This document shows positions 17,277 to 26,344 of a stretch of DNA of 64,000 nt, piece by piece; the first letter of the stretch is position 1; every line of letters starts with the position of its first letter. Made by a program: the position numbers and the translations under genes. Below the pieces are notes generated by a model, which worked only from the letters and a program-made list of their open reading frames with translations, was not told the DNA's origin and did no database searches. Source of the stretch: Agromyces protaetiae. Its GTDB lineage: Bacteria > Actinomycetota > Actinomycetes > Actinomycetales > Microbacteriaceae. The stretch spans positions 3,844,001-3,908,000 of the forward strand of contig NZ_CP133018.1 of NCBI RefSeq assembly GCF_030866785.1. Direction: 5' to 3'.

Positions 17277-18773
17277 CTACTCGGCCCAGGTGGGCTCGTA
17301 CTCGATGCCGATACTGCGCATGGCGTCCGCCTGAGCCTGCCACGCCGCGAGCTGCGTGTCCCTGCCGAGCTTGTCGGTGATCGCGTCCCACTCCTTGGCG
17401 GCGGCGTCGAGCGCCTCCTGAGCGGACTTCTCACCGGCGAGCGCCGCGATGATCTGCCGGTCCAATGCGTTCAGATACTCGTTGGACCCGGGGATCTGCA
17501 GATCGGGCATGCCCGTGTCCACGGTCTCCGACTGCACGGCGATGAACGCCTCGCCGTAGTCCGGGCTCTGATCGAACGCCGCCCGCCACGCCTCGGTGTC
17601 CGCGAACGAGCTGGCGCGCCACGGATCGATCGCCGTCTTGGGGTCGACTGCGAGCTCGAGTGCACGGTCGGGCGCGGAGATCCAGGCGAGGAGGCTCGCC
17701 GCGGCCGCGGCGTTCTCAGCTTTCGACGGGACACCGGCGGTCCAGCCGGTGGGCAGGGCGGGACGAACGGTCGTCGTGCCGTCGCCGAGCTCGACGCCGG
17801 GCACCATGGCCACACCGACGTTGCCCACGATGTCCGAGACCGCCGGGTCCTCAGCCGCCTTCCCGGTCGAGGACCACTGGATGACCATCGGCACCTGCTG
17901 CTTGAGGAGCGCGGCCTCCAGCTCGGGATACCCGAAGTTCAGCGACCCGGGCGGGGTGAACGGGACGATCTCCATCGACGCTTCCAGCGCTGCGACCCCT
18001 GACGCGGAATTGATCAGCGGCTGCATCTCATCGTCGAACCAGACGCCGCCGTGCGTGCCGAACTTGTTCGTCCACCACCAGGTGGCGTATCCACCCTGCT
18101 GCCACGCCTCGGCGACGCCGTACTTCTGCGCGCCATCGCCGTTCCAGTCGAATCCGGCCATGAACTCCGCAACGTCGCGGTACTGCTCCCACGTGGTCGG
18201 CGGGGCGAGTTCGTAACCGTACGCGGCCTGGAACGCCTCGGGGTTCTCGGCTCGCTCGAAGGCGGCGACGTTGTAGAAGAGGTTGTGCTGGTCACCGTCC
18301 CACGGCACCGTGTACCTGGTTCCTGCCCAGCTCGTGTAGACGTCGTTGTACACGGGCTCGATGTCGTCGACGTCGAAGTCGAGGTCGAGCTCGTCCGCGA
18401 GCTCGTCGAGCGGGTGGAGATAGGCGCTGTAGTCAGCGAGGTTGGCGGGCTGCAGCAACACGATGTCGTGGGAGGCCTTGCCCGACCGGAACTCGAGCAT
18501 GTCCTTGGTGTACGCGTCCGTCGGGGGCGTCACGTCGAACTCCATCGTGATGCCGAGCTCGTCCGCGATCTCCGATTCGAACTTCTTGAAGCCCTGGACG
18601 TAGACATCGGCGATCGCACTGATGCGGACGGTGACGTCGTCGAAGCGCCCGTCGCTGGGCAGCGGGCCGAGGTCATCCTGCGCAGCAGGTGCGCACGCGG
18701 CGAGGCCGAGCGCGACGGCGGCGATGGATGCGATGGCGGACGCACGGGTGATGAGATGGAGCCGTTGCGACAT
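17277..18773 (-). CDS. ABC transporter substrate-binding lipoprotein, family 1 (sugar type)
   Basis: A 498-residue lipoprotein with lipobox LAAC (Cys27) and a family 1 fold: KFESEIADELGITMEFDVTPP near residue 63, a hinge region around YTVPWDGDQHNLFYNV, and a C-terminal helical lobe. It captures the ligand for the two downstream permeases. A strong AAAGGAG precedes the ATG. It stands 83 bases from the end of the dehydratase gene, and that gap carries a consensus promoter with a GntR-type palindrome inside it. Confidence 0.92.
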   Translation of the reverse strand: MSQRLHLITRASAIASIAAVALGLAACAPAAQDDLGPLPSDGRFDDVTVRISAIADVYVQGFKKFESEIADELGITMEFDVTPPTDAYTKDMLEFRSGKASHDIVLLQPANLADYSAYLHPLDELADELDLDFDVDDIEPVYNDVYTSWAGTRYTVPWDGDQHNLFYNVAAFERAENPEAFQAAYGYELAPPTTWEQYRDVAEFMAGFDWNGDGAQKYGVAEAWQQGGYATWWWTNKFGTHGGVWFDDEMQPLINSASGVAALEASMEIVPFTPPGSLNFGYPELEAALLKQQVPMVIQWSSTGKAAEDPAVSDIVGNVGVAMVPGVELGDGTTTVRPALPTGWTAGVPSKAENAAAAASLLAWISAPDRALELAVDPKTAIDPWRASSFADTEAWRAAFDQSPDYGEAFIAVQSETVDTGMPDLQIPGSNEYLNALDRQIIAALAGEKSAQEALDAAAKEWDAITDKLGRDTQLAAWQAQADAMRSIGIEYEPTWAE

Positions 18774-18806
18774 TGCTACTCCTTTGAAGAGGGGGAAGTG
18801 AGACCC

Positions 18807-18837
18807 ATGTTAGGTCGATTGTCGACCATCGTCAATC
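18807..18837 (-). promoter_or_regulatory. Promoter with embedded 21-bp operator, sugar-ABC string
   Basis: On the minus strand, TTGACG (18835-18830), a 17-base spacer and TAACAT (18812-18807) form a near-consensus vegetative promoter for the binding-protein gene. A 21-bp near-palindrome GATTG-T-CGA-CCA-TCG-T-CAATC (18817-18837, plus strand) covers the spacer and -35. An almost identical 21-mer lies at 20064. Binding there would block RNA polymerase. The likely protein is the GntR/FCD regulator encoded at 24878. Confidence 0.7.
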
Positions 18838-18856
18838 GACAATTATGCTGGTGAGG

Positions 18857-19999
18857 TCAGCGCTGCTCAGAGTCGGCGAACGTCGGCCGCGTGCCGTAGT
18901 TCTCGAGCGCCTCGGGGTTCAGCGTGATACCGAGACCCGGGGCGGAAGGGATGGCCAGCAACCCTTCCTCGTCGAGTGACCATCCGCCGTTCGTGAGCTC
19001 GTCGATGTAGGCGCTGCCGGTCTTGTACTCGACCATGTCCGTCGCCGAAAGCGCCGCGGCGAGCTGCAGGTCCGCAGCCAGCCCGACGCCGGTGTTCCAG
19101 CCGTGGGGAATCAGACGAACGCCTTGGTCCTGCGCCTGCCAGCCGATGCGTCGGGACTCGCTGAGCCCACCGCCCTTCGTGGTGTCGGGTTGCACGATGT
19201 CGAATGCGCGCCGGTTCAGATACGGCGCGAACCCCTGACGTCTGGTCAGCACCTCCCCGCCGCTGATCGGCACGGGCGAGCTCGCCCGCAACTCGACGAA
19301 TCCCTCGAGGTCGTCCGGCGCGAGCGCCTCCTCGAACCAGGCGACGTCGTAGTCGGCGAGCATTCGCGCCGTCCGCTTCGCCCAGGCGAGGTTCCCCGGG
19401 AAGTACCCCTCGGAGCCGCCCGCGTCCACCGCGAGCAACCGGTCGCCGACGGCCGCCCTGGCCGCGGCCACGGTCCGCTCGTCGGTCGCGAAGTCGACAC
19501 GGCCGAACTTCCACCACCCGATCTTGAATGCCGTGAACCCCTCATCAGCGAGGGCGAGCAGGTTCTCGGTCATCGGTCCGGCCTCATCCATGAGGACGGA
19601 CGCGTACGGCCGGACCCGCTCGCGATGCCGCCCACCGAGCAGCCGGCCGACCGGCTGCTCGACCACCTGCCCCGCGATGTCCCACAGCGCGATGTCGATC
19701 GCACTCGTCGCGTGCGTCAGTGACCCACCTCGCCCCATCCAGAAGGCGGTCTGATGCAGGGTTTCCGTGAGGCGTTCGACTTCCACGGGGTTCTGGCCGA
19801 TCAGGTGCGGAAGGAACAGGTCGATGGCACCTCGCACCAGGTCCTCGGTCGTGAAGGCGCTGCCGACCCCGACGACGCCTTCGTCGGTGTGCACCGCGAC
19901 GAGCGTGTGGACGACGTCGTCCGGCCGCAGCTCGTTCGACCAACCGCCCTCGGGCGTGGCCCCGCGCAGTCCGCACGTCTCGACCTTGGTGATTCTCAT
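18857..19999 (-). CDS. Mandelate racemase/muconate lactonizing-type enolase-superfamily enzyme
   Basis: A 380-residue enzyme with the capping domain (1-125) and TIM barrel of the enolase superfamily. Visible residues are a barrel Lys in AFKIGWWKFG, metal ligands Asp in LLAVDAGG, Glu in WFEEAL and Glu in ISGGEVL, and the catalytic His in LIPHGWNTGVG. This layout is that of sugar-acid dehydratases and related racemases or cycloisomerases. A GAGAGG precedes the ATG at 19999. It is transcribed divergently from the amino-acid ABC operon and has the same operator as the sugar-ABC promoter. Confidence 0.88.
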   Translation of the reverse strand: MRITKVETCGLRGATPEGGWSNELRPDDVVHTLVAVHTDEGVVGVGSAFTTEDLVRGAIDLFLPHLIGQNPVEVERLTETLHQTAFWMGRGGSLTHATSAIDIALWDIAGQVVEQPVGRLLGGRHRERVRPYASVLMDEAGPMTENLLALADEGFTAFKIGWWKFGRVDFATDERTVAAARAAVGDRLLAVDAGGSEGYFPGNLAWAKRTARMLADYDVAWFEEALAPDDLEGFVELRASSPVPISGGEVLTRRQGFAPYLNRRAFDIVQPDTTKGGGLSESRRIGWQAQDQGVRLIPHGWNTGVGLAADLQLAAALSATDMVEYKTGSAYIDELTNGGWSLDEEGLLAIPSAPGLGITLNPEALENYGTRPTFADSEQR

Positions 20000-20061
20000 G
20001 GATGCCTCTCGTACGTCTCTCGCGCGGCCTCGTAGAGTTCGTCGGGCCGTCCGCTGAAATG

Positions 20062-20104
20062 AAGATAGTCGATCGTCGACAATCGTGCAACGTTCCGCTA
20101 GCAT
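20062..20104. promoter_or_regulatory. Divergent promoters sharing a 21-bp operator
   Basis: Minus strand: TTGCAC (20090-20085), 17 bases, TATCTT (20067-20062) for the enolase-superfamily gene. Plus strand: TCGACA (20076-20081), 17 bases, TAGCAT (20099-20104) for the amino-acid ABC operon. The operator (20064-20084; reads GATTGTCGACGATCGACTATC on the minus strand, written here in parts GATTGTCGAC-GATCGACTATC) fills the minus spacer and covers the plus -35, so one bound regulator could silence both directions. It differs from the 18817 copy at only three positions. Confidence 0.7.
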
Positions 20105-20245
20105 CCCCGGTACGGCTCAAGCGAAGCCGACCACGACGACCGAGCCGACCGGTGAGGGCCGCAGCCGGCGTACACGCCGCGCGACGTCGAGGACCTGCAG
20201 CGGGGCGCCGACGAGCGTCGCCCCACGCCATCGAAAGGCAGCACC

Positions 20246-21073
20246 ATGAAGTTGACTCGCGTCCTGGCCGCGGCGGCGGCCGCCGCCCTCAGCCTTGCGG
20301 CACTCACCGCCTGCACGTCGGGGAGCGGTGCCGGCGCCGCCGATCCGGCAAGCGGCGAGAGCACGCTCACGAAGATCCTCAGCAGCAAGAAGATCACGAT
20401 CGGCGTCTTCGCCGACGCCCCGCCGTACGGCGTGATGAACAGCTCTGGCGAGTACGAGGGCTTCGACATCGACAAGGCCGAGGCGCTCGCCGCATCGCTC
20501 GGGGCCGAGGTCGAGTACGTGTCGACGACGAACGCGAACCGGATTCCGTTGCTCGAGACCGGGAAGGTCGATGTGATCATCGCGGCGCTCACGAACCTCG
20601 ATGAGCGGGCCCAGGCGGTGGCGATGACCCGGCCGTACGCCGCGGAGGGCCAGGTCGTGCTCGTTCCCAACGGCAGCGACATCGCCTCGTACGACGACCT
20701 GAGCGGCCGGTCGGTCGCGGCGACCCGCGGGAGCGTGCCGGCGACGATCCTCGAGAACCGGTTCCCCGAGGCGAACGCGAGCCTGTTCGAGGCCGTCGCG
20801 GACTCCGTCCAAGCGCTCCGGAGCAACAAGGTGGACGCGCTCATGGAGAGCAACTCCGTCGCCCTGGGCATCCTCGAAGACGCCCCCGGCACCTTCCAGC
20901 TCGTCGAGGGCCCCGAGCTGAGCCCATCCGTGGTGTCGTTCGGCGTCAAGATGGGCGACCAGCTCTGGCTGAACTACCTCGACAACTTCCTGCTCAACTA
21001 CAACATCAGCGACGCCGCGAACGACTCGTACAACACGTGGCTCGGCCGGGACGTCCCGGAGCTGATCAAGTAA
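20246..21073 (+). CDS. Amino-acid ABC transporter substrate-binding lipoprotein, family 3
   Basis: A 275-residue lipoprotein with lipobox LTAC (Cys23) after an Ala-rich signal peptide. It has the polar-amino-acid binding fold: ITIGVFADAPPYGVMNSSGEYEGFDID near residue 50, then NRIPLLETGKVDVIIAALTN and the ligand-binding GRSVAATRGSVPATILE. It feeds the two permeases and ATPase that follow. AAAGG lies ahead of the ATG. The ligand is an amino acid or derivative. The downstream deacylase suggests an N-acyl or D-form. Confidence 0.92.
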   Translation: MKLTRVLAAAAAAALSLAALTACTSGSGAGAADPASGESTLTKILSSKKITIGVFADAPPYGVMNSSGEYEGFDIDKAEALAASLGAEVEYVSTTNANRIPLLETGKVDVIIAALTNLDERAQAVAMTRPYAAEGQVVLVPNGSDIASYDDLSGRSVAATRGSVPATILENRFPEANASLFEAVADSVQALRSNKVDALMESNSVALGILEDAPGTFQLVEGPELSPSVVSFGVKMGDQLWLNYLDNFLLNYNISDAANDSYNTWLGRDVPELIK

Positions 21074-21087
21074 TCACCGCCCACCGC

Positions 21088-21122
21088 GCCTGCTCCACCG
21101 GCATCCGCCCGGTGGAGCAGGC
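21088..21122 (+). other. Intercistronic hairpin after amino-acid-binding-protein gene
   Basis: A perfect 14-pair stem (GCCTGCTCCACCGG and its complement) with loop CATCCGC lies 15 bases after the stop codon and ends 14 bases before the next start. No T-run follows. It probably stabilises the upstream message or attenuates readthrough into the permease genes. Confidence 0.7.
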
Positions 21123-21136
21123 GGATTGGAACTCGC

Positions 21137-21799
21137 ATGCAGCTCTATTTCGGGGACCTCATCCCCTTCGCTGATGAGCTTCTCCACGGGCTCGGGATCA
21201 GCATCCTCATCACGGCCGCCGCGGTGGTCATCGGAAGCACGCTCGGCATCATCGTCTACCTGGGTCGGGCTTCCCGGCTCCGGGCACTCCGCGTCCTCGC
21301 GGGCGCGTACATCGAGGTGATCCGGAACACGCCGCTTCTGCTCCAGCTCTATCTCATCTACTTCGCCCTGCCGTCGGTCGGCGTCAATTTCGACCCCATC
21401 ACCGCGGGCATCATCGCCCTCAGCGTGAACCACTCGGCGTACGTCGCAGAGATCTACCGCGCCGGATTCGAGTCGGTCCCGCGCGGGCTCACCGAGGCGG
21501 CGTCCGCACTGGGCATGGGTGGATACACCACATTCGTGCACGTGCGGCTCGTGCCGGCACTGCGGGCGGTCCTGCCGTCGCTGACGAACCAGGTGATCCT
21601 GCTCTTCCTCGCCTCCTCGATCGCCTCGATCGTCGCCGTGCCGGAACTGATGCACGCCATGATGGGCATCACGACCACCACCTTCCGCACGATCGAGACC
21701 TTCGTCGTGGGCGGGCTCATGTACTTCGCCGTGGCGCTGCTCCTCGCGCTCGTCTCGCGCGTCATCGAAACGCGCGTCATCCGATGGAAGGTCGCCTGA
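21137..21799 (+). CDS. Amino-acid ABC transporter permease (His/Glu/Gln/Arg type)
   Basis: A 220-residue membrane protein with about five helices. The family signature is [25 protein letters not shown] (about residues 55-79, read in pieces) and the EAA loop is [19 protein letters not shown]. It forms a heterodimeric channel with the following gene, whose ATG shares one base with this stop (TGATG). Confidence 0.92.
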   Translation: MQLYFGDLIPFADELLHGLGISILITAAAVVIGSTLGIIVYLGRASRLRALRVLAGAYIEVIRNTPLLLQLYLIYFALPSVGVNFDPITAGIIALSVNHSAYVAEIYRAGFESVPRGLTEAASALGMGGYTTFVHVRLVPALRAVLPSLTNQVILLFLASSIASIVAVPELMHAMMGITTTTFRTIETFVVGGLMYFAVALLLALVSRVIETRVIRWKVA

Positions 21800-22506
21800 T
21801 GTTCACCTCGTTCGACGGACAGGATCTGCTGCTCATCCTCCAGGGCACGATCATCACCCTGCAGATCTGCGCACTCTCCGTCCTCCTCGGCGGTGTGCTC
21901 GGGCTGGTCTTCGGCGTCCTCGCCACGGCGCCCGTCGCGCCGCTGCGCTGGATCAGCGGCATCTGGGTCGGAGCGATCCGCGGCGTCCCGGTCCTGCTGA
22001 TCATCTTCTTCGTCTATTTCGGTCTGCCGCTCGCCGTGCCCGGGAGCAACGTGCCCGAGTACTGGGCGGCCGTCGCCGCACTGTCCGTCTTCGCCTCGGC
22101 CTACATCAGCGAAATCGTTCGCGGAAGCATCCGGGCGATCCCGCGCGGCCAATTCGAAGCCGCCGACGCCCTCGGACTGTCGTACCTGCAGACGCTGCGA
22201 TGGGTGGTGATGCCGCAGGCCACCCGCATCATCATCCCGCCCGGGATCGGCTTCCTCGTCATCCTGATCAAGGACAGCTCGCTCGTCGCCGTCATCGGGC
22301 TCATCGAGCTCATGCGCGCCGGCAACATCGTCGCCTCGCAGACCGGGCAGCCGATCCTGGCGTATCTCGTGGTCGGCGCGGTGTACTTCGTCATCTGCTA
22401 TCCGCTTTCCCTCCTCGGTCGCCGCTACGAGCGCCGCCTCACCATCCGCGCCGCCGCTCCGAAGATCGGCGACGCCCTTTCGTTCTCCAAAGGAGCCACC
22501 CGATGA
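21799..22506 (+). CDS. Amino-acid ABC transporter permease, second subunit
   Basis: A 235-residue permease of the same family, with the [20 protein letters not shown] segment near residue 55 and the EAA loop [20 protein letters not shown] start at 21784 would lie inside the previous gene. The ATG at 21799 has GGAAGG about seven bases upstream and a TGATG junction, so it is preferred. Its stop overlaps the ATPase start by four bases. Confidence 0.92.
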   Translation: MFTSFDGQDLLLILQGTIITLQICALSVLLGGVLGLVFGVLATAPVAPLRWISGIWVGAIRGVPVLLIIFFVYFGLPLAVPGSNVPEYWAAVAALSVFASAYISEIVRGSIRAIPRGQFEAADALGLSYLQTLRWVVMPQATRIIIPPGIGFLVILIKDSSLVAVIGLIELMRAGNIVASQTGQPILAYLVVGAVYFVICYPLSLLGRRYERRLTIRAAAPKIGDALSFSKGATR

Positions 22507-23231
22507 TCGACGTCACAGACCTCCGCCTCAGCTTCGGCGACACCGAGGTGCTGCACGGCATCAGCTGCCAGGTCGCCGAGCAGGAGGTGGTGTGCATCAT
22601 CGGCGCCTCCGGATCCGGGAAGAGCACGCTCCTCCGGTGCATGAACGGCCTCGAGACCCCGAGCCACGGCACCATCGCCATCAACGGGCACCGGCTCGGG
22701 CCGAACGAGGCCAAGGCGAACCTGGGCGTCGTCCGGCGTGAGGTCGGCATGGTCTTCCAGCAGTTCAACCTGTTCCCGCACCTCACCGTCGAGGAGAACG
22801 TGACGCTCGCTCCACGCAAGGTGCTCGGACTCTCACGCGAGGTCGCGCGGTCGCGTGCCGAGATCCTGCTCGAGAAGGTCGGCCTCGGCGGGAAGATCGA
22901 TGCGTACCCGGGCGCCCTGTCGGGCGGACAGTCGCAGCGGGTCGCCATCGCGCGCGCACTGGCGATGGAGCCGAAGGTGATGCTCTTCGACGAACCGACG
23001 AGCGCCCTCGACCCCGAGATCGTGGGCGAGGTCCTCGCCGTGATGAAGGACCTGGCCCAGGACGGCATGACCATGGTCGTGGTCACCCACGAGATGGGCT
23101 TCGCACGAGAGGTCGCCGATCGGGTGGTGTACATGGACCACGGGCGGATCATCGAGACCGGAACGCCGGCGGAGCTCTTCGGGAATGCACAGGCTGAGCG
23201 CACCAGGGCCTTCCTCAGCAAGGTGCTCTGA
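22503..23231 (+). CDS. Amino-acid ABC transporter ATP-binding protein
   Basis: A 242-residue GlnQ-type ATPase: Walker [10 protein letters not shown] (about 34-42), Q-loop in [10 protein letters not shown], signature [15 protein letters not shown], Walker [15 protein letters not shown], switch His in [11 protein letters not shown]. The ATG at 22503 has AAAGGAG and a four-base overlap with the permease. The longer frame from 22200 is the permease read out of phase. Confidence 0.94.
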   Translation: MIDVTDLRLSFGDTEVLHGISCQVAEQEVVCIIGASGSGKSTLLRCMNGLETPSHGTIAINGHRLGPNEAKANLGVVRREVGMVFQQFNLFPHLTVEENVTLAPRKVLGLSREVARSRAEILLEKVGLGGKIDAYPGALSGGQSQRVAIARALAMEPKVMLFDEPTSALDPEIVGEVLAVMKDLAQDGMTMVVVTHEMGFAREVADRVVYMDHGRIIETGTPAELFGNAQAERTRAFLSKVL

Positions 23232-23233
23232 CG

Positions 23234-24835
23234 ATGCTCGACGTACTCATCCGCGGTGGGCAGCTCATCGACGGCACCGGTCGAAGCCCCCGCGTCGCAG
23301 ACATCGGCATCCTCGGCGACCGCGTCGCGTTGGTGGGGTCCGCAGGCCCAGCGACGGCGCGCGAGGTCGTGGATGCCACTGGCATGCTCGTCACGCCCGG
23401 ATTGATCGACCCGCACAGTCACAGCGACTGGTCGATTCTCGGCAATCGTGATGCCTTGAGCACGATCCATCAGGGCGTGACGACCGAGGTCGTCGGCAAC
23501 TGCGGCGTGACCCACGCCCCGATCGCCGCTCGGGACGTGGCCGCGACGCGCGCGACCCTCGCCGCGTATGGGTACGACGGGCCGGTCGAGTGGCGCGGCT
23601 TCGGGGACTACCTCGATCGGGTGCACGCGTCCGGGACCGCGCAGAACCTCATGTGGTTCGTCGGCCACACCGCACTACGCCAGATCGCCATGGCCGACGC
23701 GGACGAGGGCGCCGACTTCCAGCGCTCATTGGAACGACACCTCGCCGAAGCGCTGGACGCGGGCGCGATCGGGTTCTCCTCGGGGCTCGAGTACGGCGCA
23801 GGCCGCTTCGCCGGCACTGACGAGCTGGCCTCGCTCGCGCGGGTCATGTCGCGGCACGGTGGGATGTACGCGAGCCACATCCGGAACCGCGACGCGCACC
23901 TGCGGGACGCCGTCGACGAGTTCTTCCGGATCGTGCACGCGGGTGAGGTGAAGGCGCAGCTCTCGCACCTCAACGTGCGGCACAACACCGGCGCCGACGC
24001 GCACGCGTGGACCGACGCCGTCGAGCGGCTCCTGCGGGAACGCGAGCAGGGCGTCGACGTGCTGGCCGATATGACGCCGTACCCCGACGGGATCGGCCTG
24101 GCGACGGGCTTGCTCCCGGCATGGCTTGCCGATCGCGGCGCCGCCGAGGCATCCGAACTCCTCTCGGACCCTGAGATCCGGGACCGCGTTCGGCGCGACG
24201 GCGATCGCTACTGGCGCTTCGTGCATCGAGGCGAGTGGGGCCGCGTGCGTCTGGCGGTCAGCCCGGCGACGCCCGAGCTGGAAGGCTTGACGTTCCCGCA
24301 GATCGCGCAGGCGACGGGCAAAGACGAGTGGGAGTCGTACTTCGACGTCCTTGCCGCAGCCGGACCTGACATGGGTGCCGTGCAGTTCATCGGCGAGCTC
24401 TTCCAGGACGACCACATCGCTGAGGCCGTCGCGCACGACGACTTCCTCCTGGGCGTGGACGGGTACACCTCGCGGCGCGACGGGCCGCTCGCGGACCGGA
24501 CGCGGCATCCGCTGTTCTTCCACGGGTACCTGCACTTCCTGAGCTATCACGCCATCCGCCGAAGCACCCTCCCGCTCGAGGCCGCGATCCACAAGATGAC
24601 CGGGGCCGTCGCGCAGCATTTCGCCATCGCCGATCGCGGCACCCTCGTCGAGGGCAACTACGCGGATGTCGTCGTGTTCGACACGGACGCATTGCATCGC
24701 GTAGACACCTTCACCATGCCCGACGAGTACGCGACGGCCGCTCGCCACGTCTGGGTCAACGGCGCCGCGGCCGTGCACGACGGAGTCCGAACGAACGACC
24801 GTTCCGGGCGACGTCTCGATCGAAAGGGGTCCTGA
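23234..24835 (+). CDS. N-acyl-D-amino-acid deacylase (D-aminoacylase family)
   Basis: A 533-residue amidohydrolase. Metal ligands are His61 and His63 in DPHSHSD and Cys90 in VVGNCG. The later ligands are visible in MYASHIRN and KAQLSHLNV, and the catalytic Asp in LGVDGYTS. The C-terminal sequence LVEGNYADVVVFD closes the fold. It begins two bases after the ATPase stop, so it is part of the same transcript, implying import of an N-acyl amino acid followed by intracellular deacylation. It is related to, but clearly distinct from, the homologue at 8875. Confidence 0.92.
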   Translation: MLDVLIRGGQLIDGTGRSPRVADIGILGDRVALVGSAGPATAREVVDATGMLVTPGLIDPHSHSDWSILGNRDALSTIHQGVTTEVVGNCGVTHAPIAARDVAATRATLAAYGYDGPVEWRGFGDYLDRVHASGTAQNLMWFVGHTALRQIAMADADEGADFQRSLERHLAEALDAGAIGFSSGLEYGAGRFAGTDELASLARVMSRHGGMYASHIRNRDAHLRDAVDEFFRIVHAGEVKAQLSHLNVRHNTGADAHAWTDAVERLLREREQGVDVLADMTPYPDGIGLATGLLPAWLADRGAAEASELLSDPEIRDRVRRDGDRYWRFVHRGEWGRVRLAVSPATPELEGLTFPQIAQATGKDEWESYFDVLAAAGPDMGAVQFIGELFQDDHIAEAVAHDDFLLGVDGYTSRRDGPLADRTRHPLFFHGYLHFLSYHAIRRSTLPLEAAIHKMTGAVAQHFAIADRGTLVEGNYADVVVFDTDALHRVDTFTMPDEYATAARHVWVNGAAAVHDGVRTNDRSGRRLDRKGS

Positions 24836-24842
24836 TTGCCGA

Positions 24843-24870
24843 TTGCCGACAAAATGCGAAGTGCTACGCT
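24843..24870 (+). promoter_or_regulatory. Internal promoter for the GntR gene, with operator half-site
   Basis: TTGCCG (24843-24848), 16 bases and TGC-TACGCT (-10 at 24865-24870) place the transcript start at about 24877-24878, exactly at the ATG of the GntR gene, giving a leaderless message. The -35 overlaps GATTGCCGAC (24841-24850), which matches the left half of the 21-bp operator found at 18817 and 20064. This suggests autoregulation. Confidence 0.5.
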
Positions 24871-24877
24871 CGCTCCC

Positions 24878-25546
24878 ATGACCGGCTTGCCCGCGCTCTC
24901 CCGCGCCTCCCTCGCATCCCGACGCGAGACTGTGGCGGACGTGCTCCGCGATGCCATCACCTCCGGCCGCCTCCAACCCGGACAGAAGCTCACCGAGGCC
25001 GGTATCGCTGAGCAGCTGGGGACGAGCCGGGCCCCCGTTCGAGAGGCGCTGCGCCAGCTCGAACAAGAGGGTCTGGTCATCTCGTATCCCTATCGCGGCA
25101 CCGAGGTGCTCGGCGTCTCGCAGGAGGAGATCGAGCACGTCCTCGTGCCGGTGCGGGTCGCCCTCGAGAAATACGCCTTCCGGAAAGCGATGCCGCGCCT
25201 CGAAGAGGCGGACTACGAGCGTCTGGAGTCGGTGATCGCCAGTATGGATGCCGCCGCGGCTGCCGGCGATACCGGCTCACTCGCGGACGAAGACATCCGC
25301 TTCCACGAGACCGTCGTCGAGCTCTCCGAGCAGCAGCACTGCCTGCAGATCTGGAAATCCATCCAGCCCCGCGTTCGGGCGTATTTTCAGCGTGACGCCG
25401 GGTACTACGCCGAACCGAGCAAGGTTGCCGTGCAGCACCGCGAGCTGATCGACGCCCTTCGCAGCGGTGACCCCGACCGCCTCGACGAAGCCGTGGTCGC
25501 GCACGTCGGCACGCACTTCAACGCCATGAAGCCGTCTGACTCGTGA
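24878..25546 (+). CDS. GntR-family (FCD) transcriptional regulator
   Basis: A 222-residue regulator. The winged helix (about 12-75) contains the typical GRLQPGQKLTEAGIAEQLG and SRAPVREALRQLEQEGL. The FCD effector domain follows, with candidate metal ligands in DEDIRFHETV, QHRELIDAL and VAHVGTHF. FCD proteins sense small organic acids. Start choice: ATG 24878 fits a leaderless promoter. A TTG at 24836 directly after the previous stop has AAAGGGG and would add 14 residues for readthrough translation. It probably binds the 21-bp palindromes in this region. Confidence 0.88.
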   Translation: MTGLPALSRASLASRRETVADVLRDAITSGRLQPGQKLTEAGIAEQLGTSRAPVREALRQLEQEGLVISYPYRGTEVLGVSQEEIEHVLVPVRVALEKYAFRKAMPRLEEADYERLESVIASMDAAAAAGDTGSLADEDIRFHETVVELSEQQHCLQIWKSIQPRVRAYFQRDAGYYAEPSKVAVQHRELIDALRSGDPDRLDEAVVAHVGTHFNAMKPSDS

Positions 25547-26331
25547 CGAAGTCGATCCTCGTCACCGGTGCGGCGAGCGGGATCGGTCGCGCCACCGCAC
25601 TCGGGGCAGCTCAGCGCGGGTGGGCGATCGCCCTCCTCGATCGCGACGGAGCCGGCGCCGCATCCGCAGCCGATGAGGCACGCCAGGCGGGAGCCCCCCA
25701 GGCCTTGGCCGTCGAGGTGGACGTGACCAACGAGGTCGACCTGGAGCGAGCATTCACCGAAGTGACCGCCCGACTCGGCCCGCCCGAGGGAATCGTGGCG
25801 AGCGCCGGCATCGAGACGAGCGCGCATCTGATGGATGCCTCGTTGGCCGACTGGCGCCGAGTCGTCGAGGTGAACCTCACCGGGACCTTCCTCACGGTGC
25901 GCGAAGCCGCCCGCCAGCTGAAGTCCGCCGACCGTCCAGGTTCGATCGTCTGCGTCTCCTCTCCGTCGGCTTTCGTGGGGTTCGCGGGCGGCTCGAACAC
26001 GGCGTACGGGGCCTCGAAGGGTGGGATCTCGGCCTTCACCCGGGCCGCTGCGCTCGATCTTGCGCCGCTCGGCGTGCGGGTCAACGCGGTCGTTCCGGGC
26101 GCGACGGACACACCGATGCTGTACTTCGGGCTCGACGGCGCCGCCCTCGAGGCGGAACGGCGTCGGCTTCGAGACGCATCGAAGACGCAGATACCGCTCG
26201 GCCGCATGGCCGACCCGAGCGAGGTCGCCGCCGCGGTGACCTGGCTGTTGAGCGACGAGTCGTCGTACGTGACCGGGAGCCATCTCGTGTGCGACGGCGG
26301 CCTGATGGCGAAGAGCGCGAACGATTTCTGA
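25543..26331 (+). CDS. Short-chain dehydrogenase/reductase
   Basis: A 262-residue classical SDR: cofactor motif TGAASGIG (8-15), the ASAGIE strand in place of NNAG, catalytic Ser in CVSSPSAF, YGASKGG (Tyr-x3-Lys), and VNAVVPGATDTPM. It starts with a GTG overlapping the regulator stop (GTGA). It probably oxidises a hydroxy-acid or sugar-acid intermediate produced by the regulon's enzymes. The substrate is unknown. Confidence 0.9.
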   Translation: MTKSILVTGAASGIGRATALGAAQRGWAIALLDRDGAGAASAADEARQAGAPQALAVEVDVTNEVDLERAFTEVTARLGPPEGIVASAGIETSAHLMDASLADWRRVVEVNLTGTFLTVREAARQLKSADRPGSIVCVSSPSAFVGFAGGSNTAYGASKGGISAFTRAAALDLAPLGVRVNAVVPGATDTPMLYFGLDGAALEAERRRLRDASKTQIPLGRMADPSEVAAAVTWLLSDESSYVTGSHLVCDGGLMAKSANDF

Positions 26332-26344
26332 CCGGACCGAACGT

